This document shows positions 28,142-35,369 of a stretch of DNA of 64,000 bases, piece after piece. Numbering within the stretch: the first letter of the stretch is position 1; the number at the start of each line of letters is the position of its first letter. The notes under the pieces were generated by a model. It searched no databases. It was not told where the DNA came from and was given only the letters and a program-made list of their open reading frames with translations. The position numbers were made by a program, and so were the translations under genes. The stretch is from Phenylobacterium sp. (GTDB lineage: Bacteria > Pseudomonadota > Alphaproteobacteria > Caulobacterales > Caulobacteraceae), in the NCBI RefSeq assembly GCF_004799515.1, contig NZ_SSMX01000030.1, positions 1-64,000 of the forward strand, written 5' to 3'.

Positions 28142-28147
28142 TTTAGA

Positions 28148-28270
28148 GCTGCGGAGGCGGCGACGCCCCCCCCGACTTGAGACTGGCGACCATGCCAGTC
28201 TGCCGTCTCCGCACCCCTTTTCTCGATGATGCACACTGGGCGGGTCCGCAAAGGACCCGCCCCTTCCTTG
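28148..28270 (+). ncRNA. Candidate stress-induced small RNA (GsrN-like)
   Basis: About 120 bases. GCGGAGGCGGC (28151-28161) pairs with GCCGTCTCCGC (28202-28212) through 11 pairs with one G-U. Inside, AGACTGGC/GCCAGTCT (28180-28201) forms an 8-bp hairpin stacked directly on that stem. The remaining bulge 28162-28179 is unpaired and holds a run of eight Cs (28166-28173). A terminator follows. Caulobacter GsrN, an EcfG-dependent sRNA, is described as presenting a C-rich unpaired segment to targets such as katG. The likeness is structural and contextual; I have not aligned the sequences. Ends are estimated. Confidence 0.6.
28238..28269 (+). terminator. Intrinsic terminator of the candidate sRNA
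   Basis: GGGCGGGTCC (28238-28247) pairs perfectly with GGACCCGCCC (28253-28262) around GCAAA, followed by the T-rich CTTCCTT. On the minus strand no T-run follows, so it serves the plus strand. Confidence 0.7.
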
Positions 28271-28319
28271 TGCGATTGGTCCCGCGGGACGGGTTCGGCC
28301 GTACAGGGCCGCTTCGCGG

Positions 28320-28787
28320 TCAGGTGGGGGACAGGTGCAGCACGATGTCGGCGCGGCGGCGCAGGGGCCTCGCCCGTCCGTCGGCGGTGGTCGCGCCGGC
28401 CTCGCCGAGCGCGGTCAGCTTGAACTCGTCGACCGGTACGCCCGCCGCGGCCAGGGCCGCGGTCACCGACTGCGCCCGGCGCTTGGACAGTTCCAGGTTG
28501 GCGTCGGCGGCGCCCACGGCGTCGGTCAGGCCCAGCACCTCGACGCTGGCCACCTTGCAGGGCCGGGCCTGGGCGGCGGCGGCGGCGATCACGGCGCGGC
28601 CTTCCTTGGTGACCTCCGCCGACTGCGGCTCGAAATAGATCTGCACGGTCTGATCGGCGCAGCGCACCGGGGCCCTGACGATCCGTTCACGGCCGGCGGG
28701 CGTGGTGGCGCAACCGCTGAGCCCCAACGCCAGGCTCAGGCCGATCGCCGCGATGGCCGATCCGGCGGCCGGTCCGTTACGGGTCAT
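28320..28787 (-). CDS. OmpA-family lipoprotein
   Basis: 155 residues from the ATG at 28787, preceded by GGAGGGG. A lipoprotein signal ends in the lipobox LSGC (about residues 25-28). The C-terminal OmpA/Pal peptidoglycan-binding domain is recognised from VQIYFEPQSAEVTKEGRAVI, VEVLGLTDAVGAADANLELSKRRAQSV and the final ALGE segment. It probably links the outer membrane to peptidoglycan under stress. An EcfG-type promoter lies on this strand at 28975-29000, which would give a leader of about 180 bases. Confidence 0.8.
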   Translation of the reverse strand: MTRNGPAAGSAIAAIGLSLALGLSGCATTPAGRERIVRAPVRCADQTVQIYFEPQSAEVTKEGRAVIAAAAAQARPCKVASVEVLGLTDAVGAADANLELSKRRAQSVTAALAAAGVPVDEFKLTALGEAGATTADGRARPLRRRADIVLHLSPT

Positions 28788-28974
28788 GTGAAGCCCCTCC
28801 AGGTGAGACGACGGCCGATAGGAACACGGCGCGGCGGGACCGCTCCGGCCGTTCCGCTTGCATCTATAGCAGGCAGGCTTGGCCACCGCTGCCGTCTTCC
28901 GGAAATAGCGGTGGGCGGCATCGCGGTCATCGGCTCCGGCGCTTGTCGTGGCGCGGACGATGCCGCCGGACCGA

Positions 28975-29000
28975 AACGCCGGCGTGGCGAGGCCCGTTCC
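28975..29000 (-). promoter_or_regulatory. EcfG-type promoter directed at the OmpA-type lipoprotein gene
   Basis: Minus strand GGAAC (29000-28996), 17-base spacer, CGTT (28978-28975). Its -35 forms half of the long palindrome at 28986-29015. Confidence 0.65.
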
Positions 29001-29015
29001 GGAACGGGCCTCGCC
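28986..29015. repeat. Perfect 30-bp palindrome with no loop
   Basis: Each 15-base arm (left GGCGAGGCCCGTTCC) is the exact reverse complement of the other and the centre is GTTCCGGAAC, so a GGAAC -35 element is present on both strands. It lies between divergent stress genes. It may form a cruciform or be a binding site for a dimer. Confidence 0.7.
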
Positions 29016-29035
29016 CTGGGCGGCGGCGATGCTCC

Positions 29036-29061
29036 GGAACCCTGTTCGCCGGCCCGCCGTT
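29036..29061 (+). promoter_or_regulatory. EcfG-type promoter of the 29094 operon
   Basis: GGAAC (29036-29040), 17-base spacer, CGTT (29058-29061). The expected start near 29069 leaves about 25 bases before the ATG at 29094, including a GGAGG site. Confidence 0.8.
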
Positions 29062-29093
29062 GAGGTGGCGCAGCATGACAATGGAGGACGCCG

Positions 29094-29462
29094 ATGGTTG
29101 GCGCGCGCCTGGACCCCGATGATCCGACACCCACCCGGGCGGACACCTACGACCTGCGCGAGGTGCAAGCCGATGTCCGCGAAGCCTACGAGCGGGGCCG
29201 CAAGGACGAGCGGGCGAGCCGCCGACGTCATCCGATCCTGATGACCCTCACCTTCGTCGCGGCGATCTGCGGCGTGGCCCTGATCGCGCTGGCGGCGGTG
29301 AACGGCTCGTTCTCGAGCGGCGGCCAGGTGGCCGACGACGGCCTATCGGCGGCGGTCAACAAGACCGCGCCAGCGGCCCGTGACGCGGCCGGCCAGGCTG
29401 GACAGTCCTTGCACGACGCCGGCCAGGCTGCGAAGGCCAAGGCCACAGGCTCTTCCAGCTAG
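29094..29462 (+). CDS. Single-pass membrane protein of the stress operon, unknown
   Basis: 122 residues. A charged, probably helical cytoplasmic N-terminus (DLREVQADVREAYERGRKDERASRRRH) precedes one transmembrane helix at about 47-68 (ILMTLTFVAAICGVALIALA). The outer tail is Ala/Gly/Gln-rich with imperfect repeats (AGQAGQSLHDAGQAAKAKA). No family recognised. A GGAGG site precedes the ATG. It is first in a three-gene run with a lipid-kinase-like protein (9-bp gap) and a phosphoesterase. Confidence 0.65.
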   Translation: MVGARLDPDDPTPTRADTYDLREVQADVREAYERGRKDERASRRRHPILMTLTFVAAICGVALIALAAVNGSFSSGGQVADDGLSAAVNKTAPAARDAAGQAGQSLHDAGQAAKAKATGSSS

Positions 29463-29471
29463 GCGGTTTCC

Positions 29472-30347
29472 TTGGGGGCGACGCACGGGATCAAGACCGT
29501 CGAGGTGGTGGCCAATGTCCACTCCGGAAGCGTGGGCCGCAGTGCGCCCGCCGAGGTGGAGAAGATCCTCTCCGATTTTGGCCTGACGCCGCACGTCTGG
29601 ACGCCGGAGCCGCACGACATCGCCTCCTGCCTTCGCGCCGCCGTCGACAAGGCGCCGGACCTGCTGATCGTCCTGGCCGGCGACGGCACCGCCCGCGCCG
29701 CGGCCGAGCTCTGCGGCCCCGACGGGCCGATGATCGCGCCCCTTCCAGGGGGCACCATGAACATGCTGCCCCACGCCATCTACGGCCTGCGGACCTGGCA
29801 ACCTGCGCTGACGTTGGCGCTTGAGAGCGGCTTCGAGCAACCGATCGGCGGCGGCGAGGTGGCCGGCGCGCGCTTCCTGGTGGCCGCTATCTTCGGATCG
29901 CCGGCGCTCTGGGCCCCCGCCCGCGAGGCGGCCCGCTATCATCAGCCGCGCCTGGCCTGGATGCGCGCGCGCCGCGCCATGCGCCGGGCCTTCCAGAGCC
30001 GGCTGCGCTACAGCCTCGACGGCGCCGAGCGGCAGAAGGCCGAGGCGATGATCTTCATGTGCCCGCTCACCTCGCGCGCGCTGGCCAGCGACGACGCGGC
30101 CCTGGAGGCCGCGGCCCTGGACGTCCATGGCGCCGCCGACCTCTTCCAGCTCGGCCTGCACGCGATCGCCGGCGACTGGCGGTCCGCCCCGGTGGTGGCC
30201 GCGGGGCGCTGCCAGCGCGCCGAGGTCTGGGCTTCGCAGGGCATCCCGGCCCTGCTGGACGGCGAATCGGTGCAACTGCGGTCTTTCACCCAGGTGCGCT
30301 ACATCCCCAAGGTGGCGCGCATCCTGGCCGTGCCGAAGGACGCCTAA
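29472..30347 (+). CDS. Diacylglycerol/sphingosine-kinase-like protein (DAGK catalytic domain)
   Basis: 291 residues from TTG 29472 (start uncertain, weak ribosome-binding site). The DAGK nucleotide-binding signature LLIVLAGDGTARAAAELC and the following PLPGGTMNMLPHAIYG match the GGDGT / P.GT.N.. pattern of YegS/DgkB/BmrU relatives. The family phosphorylates lipids such as diacylglycerol or phosphatidylglycerol. Second gene of the 29094 operon, 3 bp before the phosphoesterase gene. Both enzymes plausibly act on membrane lipids or headgroups under stress, but this is inference. Confidence 0.8.
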   Translation: MGATHGIKTVEVVANVHSGSVGRSAPAEVEKILSDFGLTPHVWTPEPHDIASCLRAAVDKAPDLLIVLAGDGTARAAAELCGPDGPMIAPLPGGTMNMLPHAIYGLRTWQPALTLALESGFEQPIGGGEVAGARFLVAAIFGSPALWAPAREAARYHQPRLAWMRARRAMRRAFQSRLRYSLDGAERQKAEAMIFMCPLTSRALASDDAALEAAALDVHGAADLFQLGLHAIAGDWRSAPVVAAGRCQRAEVWASQGIPALLDGESVQLRSFTQVRYIPKVARILAVPKDA

Positions 30348-30350
30348 GGC

Positions 30351-31142
30351 ATGGCTGTCCGCCTGGCGCACATCTCCGACATCCATTTCGGCGGCGAGAA
30401 CGCCGCGGCCGTGGCGGCCGCGACGGAGTACGTGAACGATGGCCGCTTCGACCTGGTGGTGGTCACCGGCGACCTGACCCGGTTCGGCGAGATCGACGAG
30501 TTCAGGTGCGCCGCCGAGTGGTTGAAGAAGATCCGCGCGCCCAAGCTGGTGACGCCGGGCAACCACGACGCGCCCTACCTAGCCTGGGGCGAGCGGCTGG
30601 TCGCGCCCTTCCGCCGCTATGAGCAGATGATCGGCCCTGCGCCGGCCCAGGCCCATCTTGGCGGCGGCTTCGCCGTGCGCGGCCTCAACACCGCCCGCGG
30701 CGTCCAGCCTAGGGCCAACTGGTCCAAGGGCCAGATCTCGCGCCGCCAGGTCGCCGCCGCCATCGGCTGGTTCGGCGAGGCGCCCGGCGAATGCGTGCGG
30801 ATCGTCGCTTGCCACCACCCGCTGACCGAGATGATCGGCGGGCCGATGACCGGCCGCGTCTGGGGCGGCGAGACGGCGGCCCGCCATTTCACCGAGGCCG
30901 GCGTGGACCTGGTGCTGACCGGCCACATCCATGCGCCCTTCGCCTGGACCTACCCGTTCGGCGACCGCAGGACCTATGGCGTGGGCGCGGGCACGCTATC
31001 CATTCGCGAGCGCGGCGTGCCGCCCAGTTTCAACGTGCTGGATATAGAAGGGGCGGCGATCCGCATCGCCGCCCTTGGGTGGACCGGCTCGCACTATGAG
31101 CCCTATCGCACCTGGTCCCTCGACCGCCGCCAAAAGGCGTGA
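30351..31142 (+). CDS. Calcineurin-like metallophosphoesterase
   Basis: 263 residues with the complete binuclear-metal signature: RLAHISDIHFGG (D, H), VVVTGDLTRFGE (GD), LVTPGNHDAP (GNHD), VACHHPL (H) and LTGHIHAPF (GHxH). It resembles the CpdA/Icc and lipid-pyrophosphatase-like group. Substrates in this superfamily range from cyclic nucleotides to lipid headgroups. Placement 3 bp after a DAGK-type gene behind an EcfG-type promoter suggests a phospholipid or stress-signalling role. Not further resolved. Confidence 0.85.
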   Translation: MAVRLAHISDIHFGGENAAAVAAATEYVNDGRFDLVVVTGDLTRFGEIDEFRCAAEWLKKIRAPKLVTPGNHDAPYLAWGERLVAPFRRYEQMIGPAPAQAHLGGGFAVRGLNTARGVQPRANWSKGQISRRQVAAAIGWFGEAPGECVRIVACHHPLTEMIGGPMTGRVWGGETAARHFTEAGVDLVLTGHIHAPFAWTYPFGDRRTYGVGAGTLSIRERGVPPSFNVLDIEGAAIRIAALGWTGSHYEPYRTWSLDRRQKA

Positions 31143-31169
31143 GGCCGAGGGCTATCGAACTTCAGCCTG

Positions 31170-31343
31170 CTATATGGTCGGGCCGCGACGCACGAAGTTC
31201 ATGATGAGCGAGACCACGAACAGGATCAGGAACACGTAGAAAGCGATCTTGGCGATACCGATCGCGGCGCCCGCGATGGTCGTGAAGCCAAGGACGCCGG
31301 CGATCAGGGCGACCACCAGGAATGTCAGAGCCCAGCCGAGCAT
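31170..31343 (-). CDS. DUF1328 (YtjA-type) small membrane protein, copy 2
   Basis: 57 residues, [20 protein letters not shown], then a second helix and a basic tail (NFVRRGPTI). Same length and layout as copy 1 at 27175-27348. The ATG at 31343 is preceded by AGGAGAG. An EcfG-type promoter at 31389-31413 lies about 40 bp upstream on the same strand. The paralogues flank the stress block in opposite orientations. Function unknown. Confidence 0.85.
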   Translation of the reverse strand: MLGWALTFLVVALIAGVLGFTTIAGAAIGIAKIAFYVFLILFVVSLIMNFVRRGPTI

Positions 31344-31388
31344 GGTTCTTCTCTCCTTTTCGCGCCGGGGTGGCGCACCGGCCAAGCG

Positions 31389-31413
31389 AACGTCTGGAGA
31401 GAGGGGCCGTTCC
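31389..31413 (-). promoter_or_regulatory. EcfG-type promoter of DUF1328 copy 2
   Basis: Minus strand GGAAC (31413-31409), 16-base spacer, CGTT (31392-31389). It gives a leader of about 40 bases to the ATG at 31343. Confidence 0.85.
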
Positions 31414-31447
31414 GCCCGCTCGCGGAAGCTTTACCGCTTCGGCGTCT

Positions 31448-31840
31448 TCACCTCTTAGGCGGGGGCGGCGGCCGGGGCGCGAAGGCCGCGGCGATGATCG
31501 CGGTGAGGATGCGCGGGTTCTTGATCACCACCGCGGCGGCCGCGGCCACCGCGCCGGCGGCCACCAAGGGCCGCTCGCGGGCCAGTTCGACCAGCTTGGC
31601 GGTGAGGTTCTGGGCGTCGCCCTTGACGGGCTTGGGGCGGGCCTTGCGGGTCACCGCGAGGGCGACGATCAGGGCGACCAGGGCCATGGCGCCGGCCTCC
31701 GCGGCTGCGGCCCAGGCCGGGCCGACCACGTCGCGCAGGGCGGCGTAGACGGCGAAGGCCAGGGCCACCGTGCACATCACCGCCGCCGCGGCGATGGCGG
31801 CGAAGGCGGCGACGAGGCCGACGAACTTCCGGAAGATCAT
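31448..31840 (-). CDS. Inner-membrane protein, YqjE/phage-holin-like partner of DUF883 gene
   Basis: 130 residues from ATG 31840 (MIFRKFVGLVAAF). Two closely spaced helices (about 7-35 and 48-66) are followed by a cationic linker (RKARPKPVKGD) and a third hydrophobic stretch with a proline-rich end (RPPPPPKR). The layout is like the membrane proteins coded next to YqjD in enterobacteria. It follows the DUF883 gene by 49 bp and is probably in the same stress-induced operon. Family assignment is tentative. Confidence 0.6.
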   Translation of the reverse strand: MIFRKFVGLVAAFAAIAAAAVMCTVALAFAVYAALRDVVGPAWAAAAEAGAMALVALIVALAVTRKARPKPVKGDAQNLTAKLVELARERPLVAAGAVAAAAAVVIKNPRILTAIIAAAFAPRPPPPPKR

Positions 31841-31889
31841 GGCCCCCAACAGCTCCGCTGGCCCCTTAACGGGACCGGCTTCTAGCCGA

Positions 31890-32222
31890 TCAGCGGCGCG
31901 AAGACGAGGAGGCGGCCGAGAGCAGCAGGCCGATCAGCACGCCGACGCCCAGCGCCGCGCCGGTCGCGGCCAGGGGCCGTTCGCGCACCCGCTCGGTCAT
32001 GTACTGCTGGGCCTCGTCGAACTGCTGGCCGGCGGTGTCGGTGTAGGCGCGCGTCTGAGCGCGCAGCTGCTCGATACCCTCGCTGATGACGCGTTCGAAC
32101 CGCTTGGCGGCTTCGGCGAATGAGCGCTGGGCTTCGGCGGACATCTTCGTGGCGGATTCGGCGGCGGAGTTGACCGCGGCCTTGGTCTCGTCTGCGGCGT
32201 GGTCGACGCTGTTGGCGGGCAT
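31890..32222 (-). CDS. DUF883 (ElaB/YqjD-type) membrane protein
   Basis: 110 residues: a long amphipathic helical N-terminus (ADETKAAVNSAAESATKMSAE and FERVISEGIEQLRAQTRAY), then YMTERVRERPLAATGAALGVGVLIGLLLS, the conserved C-terminal DUF883 block with one membrane helix and a basic Arg-Arg end. E. coli ElaB/YqjD are tail-anchored, ribosome-binding and stationary-phase induced, which fits the two EcfG-type promoters found upstream on this strand. Confidence 0.85.
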   Translation of the reverse strand: MPANSVDHAADETKAAVNSAAESATKMSAEAQRSFAEAAKRFERVISEGIEQLRAQTRAYTDTAGQQFDEAQQYMTERVRERPLAATGAALGVGVLIGLLLSAASSSSRR

Positions 32223-32275
32223 GGCGGGTCTCTCCGGAGGCTGGCCCTTGCAGGGCGGCGAATAATCTAAGCCTG

Positions 32276-32300
32276 AACGCCAGCCACCCTAGCCGGTTCC
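32276..32300 (-). promoter_or_regulatory. EcfG-type promoter, proximal, of the DUF883 operon
   Basis: Minus strand GGAAC (32300-32296), 16-base spacer, CGTT (32279-32276). Expected leader is about 47 bases. Confidence 0.8.
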
Positions 32301-32341
32301 AGCCCGGGCCGCAAAGGCGCCGCTCTGCTCCAGAGCGGCGA

Positions 32342-32367
32342 AACGTCGGCTTTTCGACACAGGTTCC
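32342..32367 (-). promoter_or_regulatory. EcfG-type promoter, distal, of the DUF883 operon
   Basis: Minus strand GGAAC (32367-32363), 17-base spacer, CGTT (32345-32342), 66 bp upstream of the proximal site. A second tandem copy; it could be a chance match. Confidence 0.5.
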
Positions 32368-32438
32368 AGCAAGGCCGGACCGGGTCAGGCTCTACGGTTC
32401 CTGTCGCGATCTTGCGCCGCCCACCCTATGTTCGGCGC

Positions 32439-33866
32439 ATGACGTCGGGTGAGCTTGGCCATAGCGAAGAGCATCGCCGCCTGGAACTGGCCCTCAAGGT
32501 GGCCGGCCTGGGCGAATTCGAATGGGACATGGCTCGCGGCCTGCTGATGGTCAGCGAGCGGATGTCGGCGATCACCGGCTTTCCGGTCGGGCCCATGGCG
32601 GCCGAGACCACGCGGGACCTGCAGCCCTTCATCCACGCCGACGACTGGGGCGGCTTCCGCGGGGAGCTGGAAAGCCAGCGCCCGGCCGGCCGGACCTATG
32701 AGGTCGAATACCGCCATATCCGCCCCGACGACGGCCGCACGGTCTGGGTGCGGGTGGCCGGCGTGGTGGCGCGCGACGCGGCGGGCAAGGCGCTGCGGGT
32801 CACCGGCATCGTCGAGGACATCACCCCGCGCAAGGTCGAGGAGACCCAGCGCCAGACCCTGATGGCCGAACTGGACCACCGGGTGAAGAACGTGCTGGCC
32901 ACGGTCCAGGCCCTGGCCGTGCAGACCGCGCGGCGCACCACTTCGCTGGACGCCTTCCTGGCCAATTTCGGCGGCCGGCTGAAGGCCCTGGGCTCGGCCA
33001 ACGAGCTGCTCACCGCCGCGCGCTGGCGTGGCGCGGCCATCGATCACCTGGCCGCCGCCGAGCTGGGCGCGCTGGCGCCCGGCCAGACGGCCTGGGAGGG
33101 TCCGGAGCTGTTCCTGACGGCGCGCGCCGCCAATGCGCTGGCGCTCGGCCTGCACGAGCTGGCGGCCAACGCGCTGAAGTTCGGCGCCCTGTCGGTGGAG
33201 ACCGGCCGGGTCAACCTGCGTTGGGCGCGGCTGGCGGATGGCGGCTTCGAGCTGACCTGGACCGAGAGCGGCGGCCCCAGGGTGAACCCGCCGACCCGGC
33301 GCGGCTTCGGCTCGGCCCTCCTGGAACAGGTGACCAGCCGTGAGCTGAACGGCGAGACCAGCATCGACTTCCACCCGGCCGGCGTGGTGGCCCGCCTGCG
33401 CGCCGGCTCGGCCGCCGTCGCGCCCCGGCCGGCGGCCACGCCCGCCGCGCCGCCCGCCCGGATCGCCGAGACCGTCGTCACCGCCTCGGGCCCGGTCAAC
33501 CTCAGGGGCGCGCGGGTGCTGATCGTCGAGGACGCGGTGCTGCTGGCCATGGAGCTGGAGACCGGGTTGTCCGACGCCGGCGCCCAGGTGATCGGCCCGG
33601 CCTATGAGCTGGAGGAGGCCATGGCCCTGCTCGACCAGCCCATCGACGCGGCCGTGCTCGACGCCAACCTCAACGGCCATTCGGTGCTTCCGGTGGCCGA
33701 GGTGCTGGCCAAGCGGCGCACGCCCTTCCTGTTCGCCACCGGCTATGGCGAGGCCAGCGGCGCGCCTGGCGGCTTCGACGCCCCGGTGATCCGCAAGCCC
33801 TATGACGTGACCCAGGTCGCCGCCGCCGTCGCCGAGCTCCTGGCGGGCGTCATGCCGCACCCCTAA
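32439..33866 (+). CDS. HWE/HisKA_2-type PAS histidine kinase with receiver domain
   Basis: 475 residues from the ATG at 32439. PAS domain about 15-130 (LKVAGLGEFEWDMARG). The phospho-His H147 is in LMAELDHRVKNVLATVQALA, the HWE-family pattern, followed by an HWE/HATPase (ALGLHELAANALKFGALS). An Ala/Pro linker leads to a C-terminal receiver (RVLIVEDAVLLAMELE, AAVLDANLNG, FLFATGYG, VIRKPYD). Soluble. HWE kinases often feed PhyR in Alphaproteobacteria, and the gene borders the stress block, so a role in stress signalling is plausible but unproven. Confidence 0.85.
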   Translation: MTSGELGHSEEHRRLELALKVAGLGEFEWDMARGLLMVSERMSAITGFPVGPMAAETTRDLQPFIHADDWGGFRGELESQRPAGRTYEVEYRHIRPDDGRTVWVRVAGVVARDAAGKALRVTGIVEDITPRKVEETQRQTLMAELDHRVKNVLATVQALAVQTARRTTSLDAFLANFGGRLKALGSANELLTAARWRGAAIDHLAAAELGALAPGQTAWEGPELFLTARAANALALGLHELAANALKFGALSVETGRVNLRWARLADGGFELTWTESGGPRVNPPTRRGFGSALLEQVTSRELNGETSIDFHPAGVVARLRAGSAAVAPRPAATPAAPPARIAETVVTASGPVNLRGARVLIVEDAVLLAMELETGLSDAGAQVIGPAYELEEAMALLDQPIDAAVLDANLNGHSVLPVAEVLAKRRTPFLFATGYGEASGAPGGFDAPVIRKPYDVTQVAAAVAELLAGVMPHP

Positions 33867-33928
33867 GGGCCTGCCTGAGACAAGGCGCCGCCTCGGCCCC
33901 GGCCGGCGCAGGGCGTAGAGACACCGTC

Positions 33929-34030
33929 AGGGGGGCCTGCGGACCTACCGCAGGGGCCAGACCGGTGGCCCTCAGGATTCGCCCGAGTCAAGCGACCCGC
34001 CTTCCTCGTGCGGTCCGCGGCATAGGTCGC
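33929..34030. other. Intergenic stretch with several stem-loops
   Basis: The 182-bp gap between the kinase and the convergent CoA-transferase has CCTGCGG-ACCTA-CCGCAGG (33936-33954) and, near 34010-34035, GGTCCGCG/CGCGGACC. The second may end the kinase message. No coding frame is supported. Confidence 0.4.
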
Positions 34031-34048
34031 GGACCGGGCGCGCTTTCC

Positions 34049-35254
34049 TCAGATCACGCCTTTTGCCCGCAGCTCGGCGAGCCGCTCGGGCGAACAGCCG
34101 GCGCGCTCGGCCAGCACCGCGTCGGTGTGCGCCCCCAGCGGCGGTCCCGGCCAGCGGACTGAGCCTGGCGTGCGCGACAGCTTCGGGAAGGCGTTCTGCA
34201 TCCGCACCGGGCCGAACACCGGATGGTCGGTGGTGACGATGGCCTCACGGGCGATGAACTGCGGATCCTCCAGCATGTCCGGGGCGCGGAACACCCGGCT
34301 GGCCGGCACACCTCTGGCTTCCAGCAGGGCCAGGAGGTCGGCGAGGGCGAAGGTCGCGGTCCATTCGGCGATGATGGCGTCCAGCTCATACTGGTTCACG
34401 CCGCGGCTGGCGTGGTCGACGAACTTCGGGTCGCTCTTCAGGTCCGGCCGGCCCATGGCCTCGGTCAGGCGGGCGTAGACCGTGTCGCCGTTGCCGCCGA
34501 TCAGGATCATCTCGCCGCCGGCGCAAGGGTAGGCGTTGGACGGCGCGATGCCCGGCAGGACCGAGCCGGAGCGTTCGCGGACGTAGCCCGTCAGGTCGTA
34601 TTCGGTGACCAGGTTCTCCATCACCGCCAGCACGCTCTCGTAGAGGGCCGCGTCGACCACCTGGCCGTGGCCGGTGCGCTCCCGTTCGTGCAGGGCCATG
34701 GTGATCCCCATCACCGCGTGCATGGCCGCCAGGCTGTCGCCGATGGAGATGCCGGCCCGGGCCGGCGGGCGGTCCGGCTCGCCGGTGACATGGCGCAGGC
34801 CGCCCATGGCCTCGCCGATCAGGCCGTAGCCGGCGCGCTCCGCATAGGGTCCGGTCTGGCCGAAGCCGGAGACGCGGGCCATCACCAGCTTGGGGTTGTC
34901 CGCCGACAGGGCCTCGTAGGAGAGGCCCCACTTCTCCATGGCGCCGGGCCGGAAGTTCTCGATGACCACGTCGGCCCGGCGGATCAGCTCACGGGCGATG
35001 GTCTGGCCTTCAGGCGTGCGCAGGTCGAGGCCCACGGACTTCTTGTTGCGGCCGATCACCGGCCACCAGGGCGAATGGCCCTTGGGGAGGCTGCGGCCCC
35101 ACTGGCGCATGGGGTCGCCGACCCTGGGGTCCTCCAGCTTGATCACCTCGGCCCCGAAGTCGCCGAGGATCTGGCCGGCGAAGGGCCCGGCGATCAGCGA
35201 GCCCATCTCGATCACCACCAGGTCGGACAAGGGGCCTTGGTTGCGGGCGGTCAT
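34049..35254 (-). CDS. CaiB/BaiF family III CoA-transferase
   Basis: 401 residues with the interlocked-dimer family motifs: LVVIEMGSLIAGPFAGQILGDFGAEVIKLE at the N-terminus, IGRNKKSVGLDL, ADVVIENFRPGAMEKWGL and HERERTGHGQVVDAALYE. The family moves CoA between carboxylic acids (formyl-, succinyl-, glutaryl-CoA types). Substrate cannot be read. Glutaryl-CoA dehydrogenase elsewhere in the window makes a succinyl-CoA:glutarate transferase (SugCT-like) role possible. Monocistronic by context. Confidence 0.85.
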   Translation of the reverse strand: MTARNQGPLSDLVVIEMGSLIAGPFAGQILGDFGAEVIKLEDPRVGDPMRQWGRSLPKGHSPWWPVIGRNKKSVGLDLRTPEGQTIARELIRRADVVIENFRPGAMEKWGLSYEALSADNPKLVMARVSGFGQTGPYAERAGYGLIGEAMGGLRHVTGEPDRPPARAGISIGDSLAAMHAVMGITMALHERERTGHGQVVDAALYESVLAVMENLVTEYDLTGYVRERSGSVLPGIAPSNAYPCAGGEMILIGGNGDTVYARLTEAMGRPDLKSDPKFVDHASRGVNQYELDAIIAEWTATFALADLLALLEARGVPASRVFRAPDMLEDPQFIAREAIVTTDHPVFGPVRMQNAFPKLSRTPGSVRWPGPPLGAHTDAVLAERAGCSPERLAELRAKGVI

Positions 35255-35369
35255 GCAGGCTCCGGGGGGCGGATCGTTGTCTGTGCGACCCAGAGCCGAG
35301 CGGGGCGGCGCTTGTCAATCGCGTGCGGAGCGGTCCATCTCGGCATAGCGACGCTTCTGGAGCCAGCCC

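Noticed and set aside
28177..28638. Plus-strand frame of 153 codons over the sRNA candidate and OmpA gene
   Set aside because: No ribosome-binding site, low-complexity Ser/Arg/Ala product, antisense to a clear OmpA-type domain.
29001..29026. Plus-strand EcfG promoter from the right half of the 30-bp palindrome
   Set aside because: GGAAC is present at 29001-29005 but no CGTT follows at the right distance; the exact promoter is at 29036-29061.
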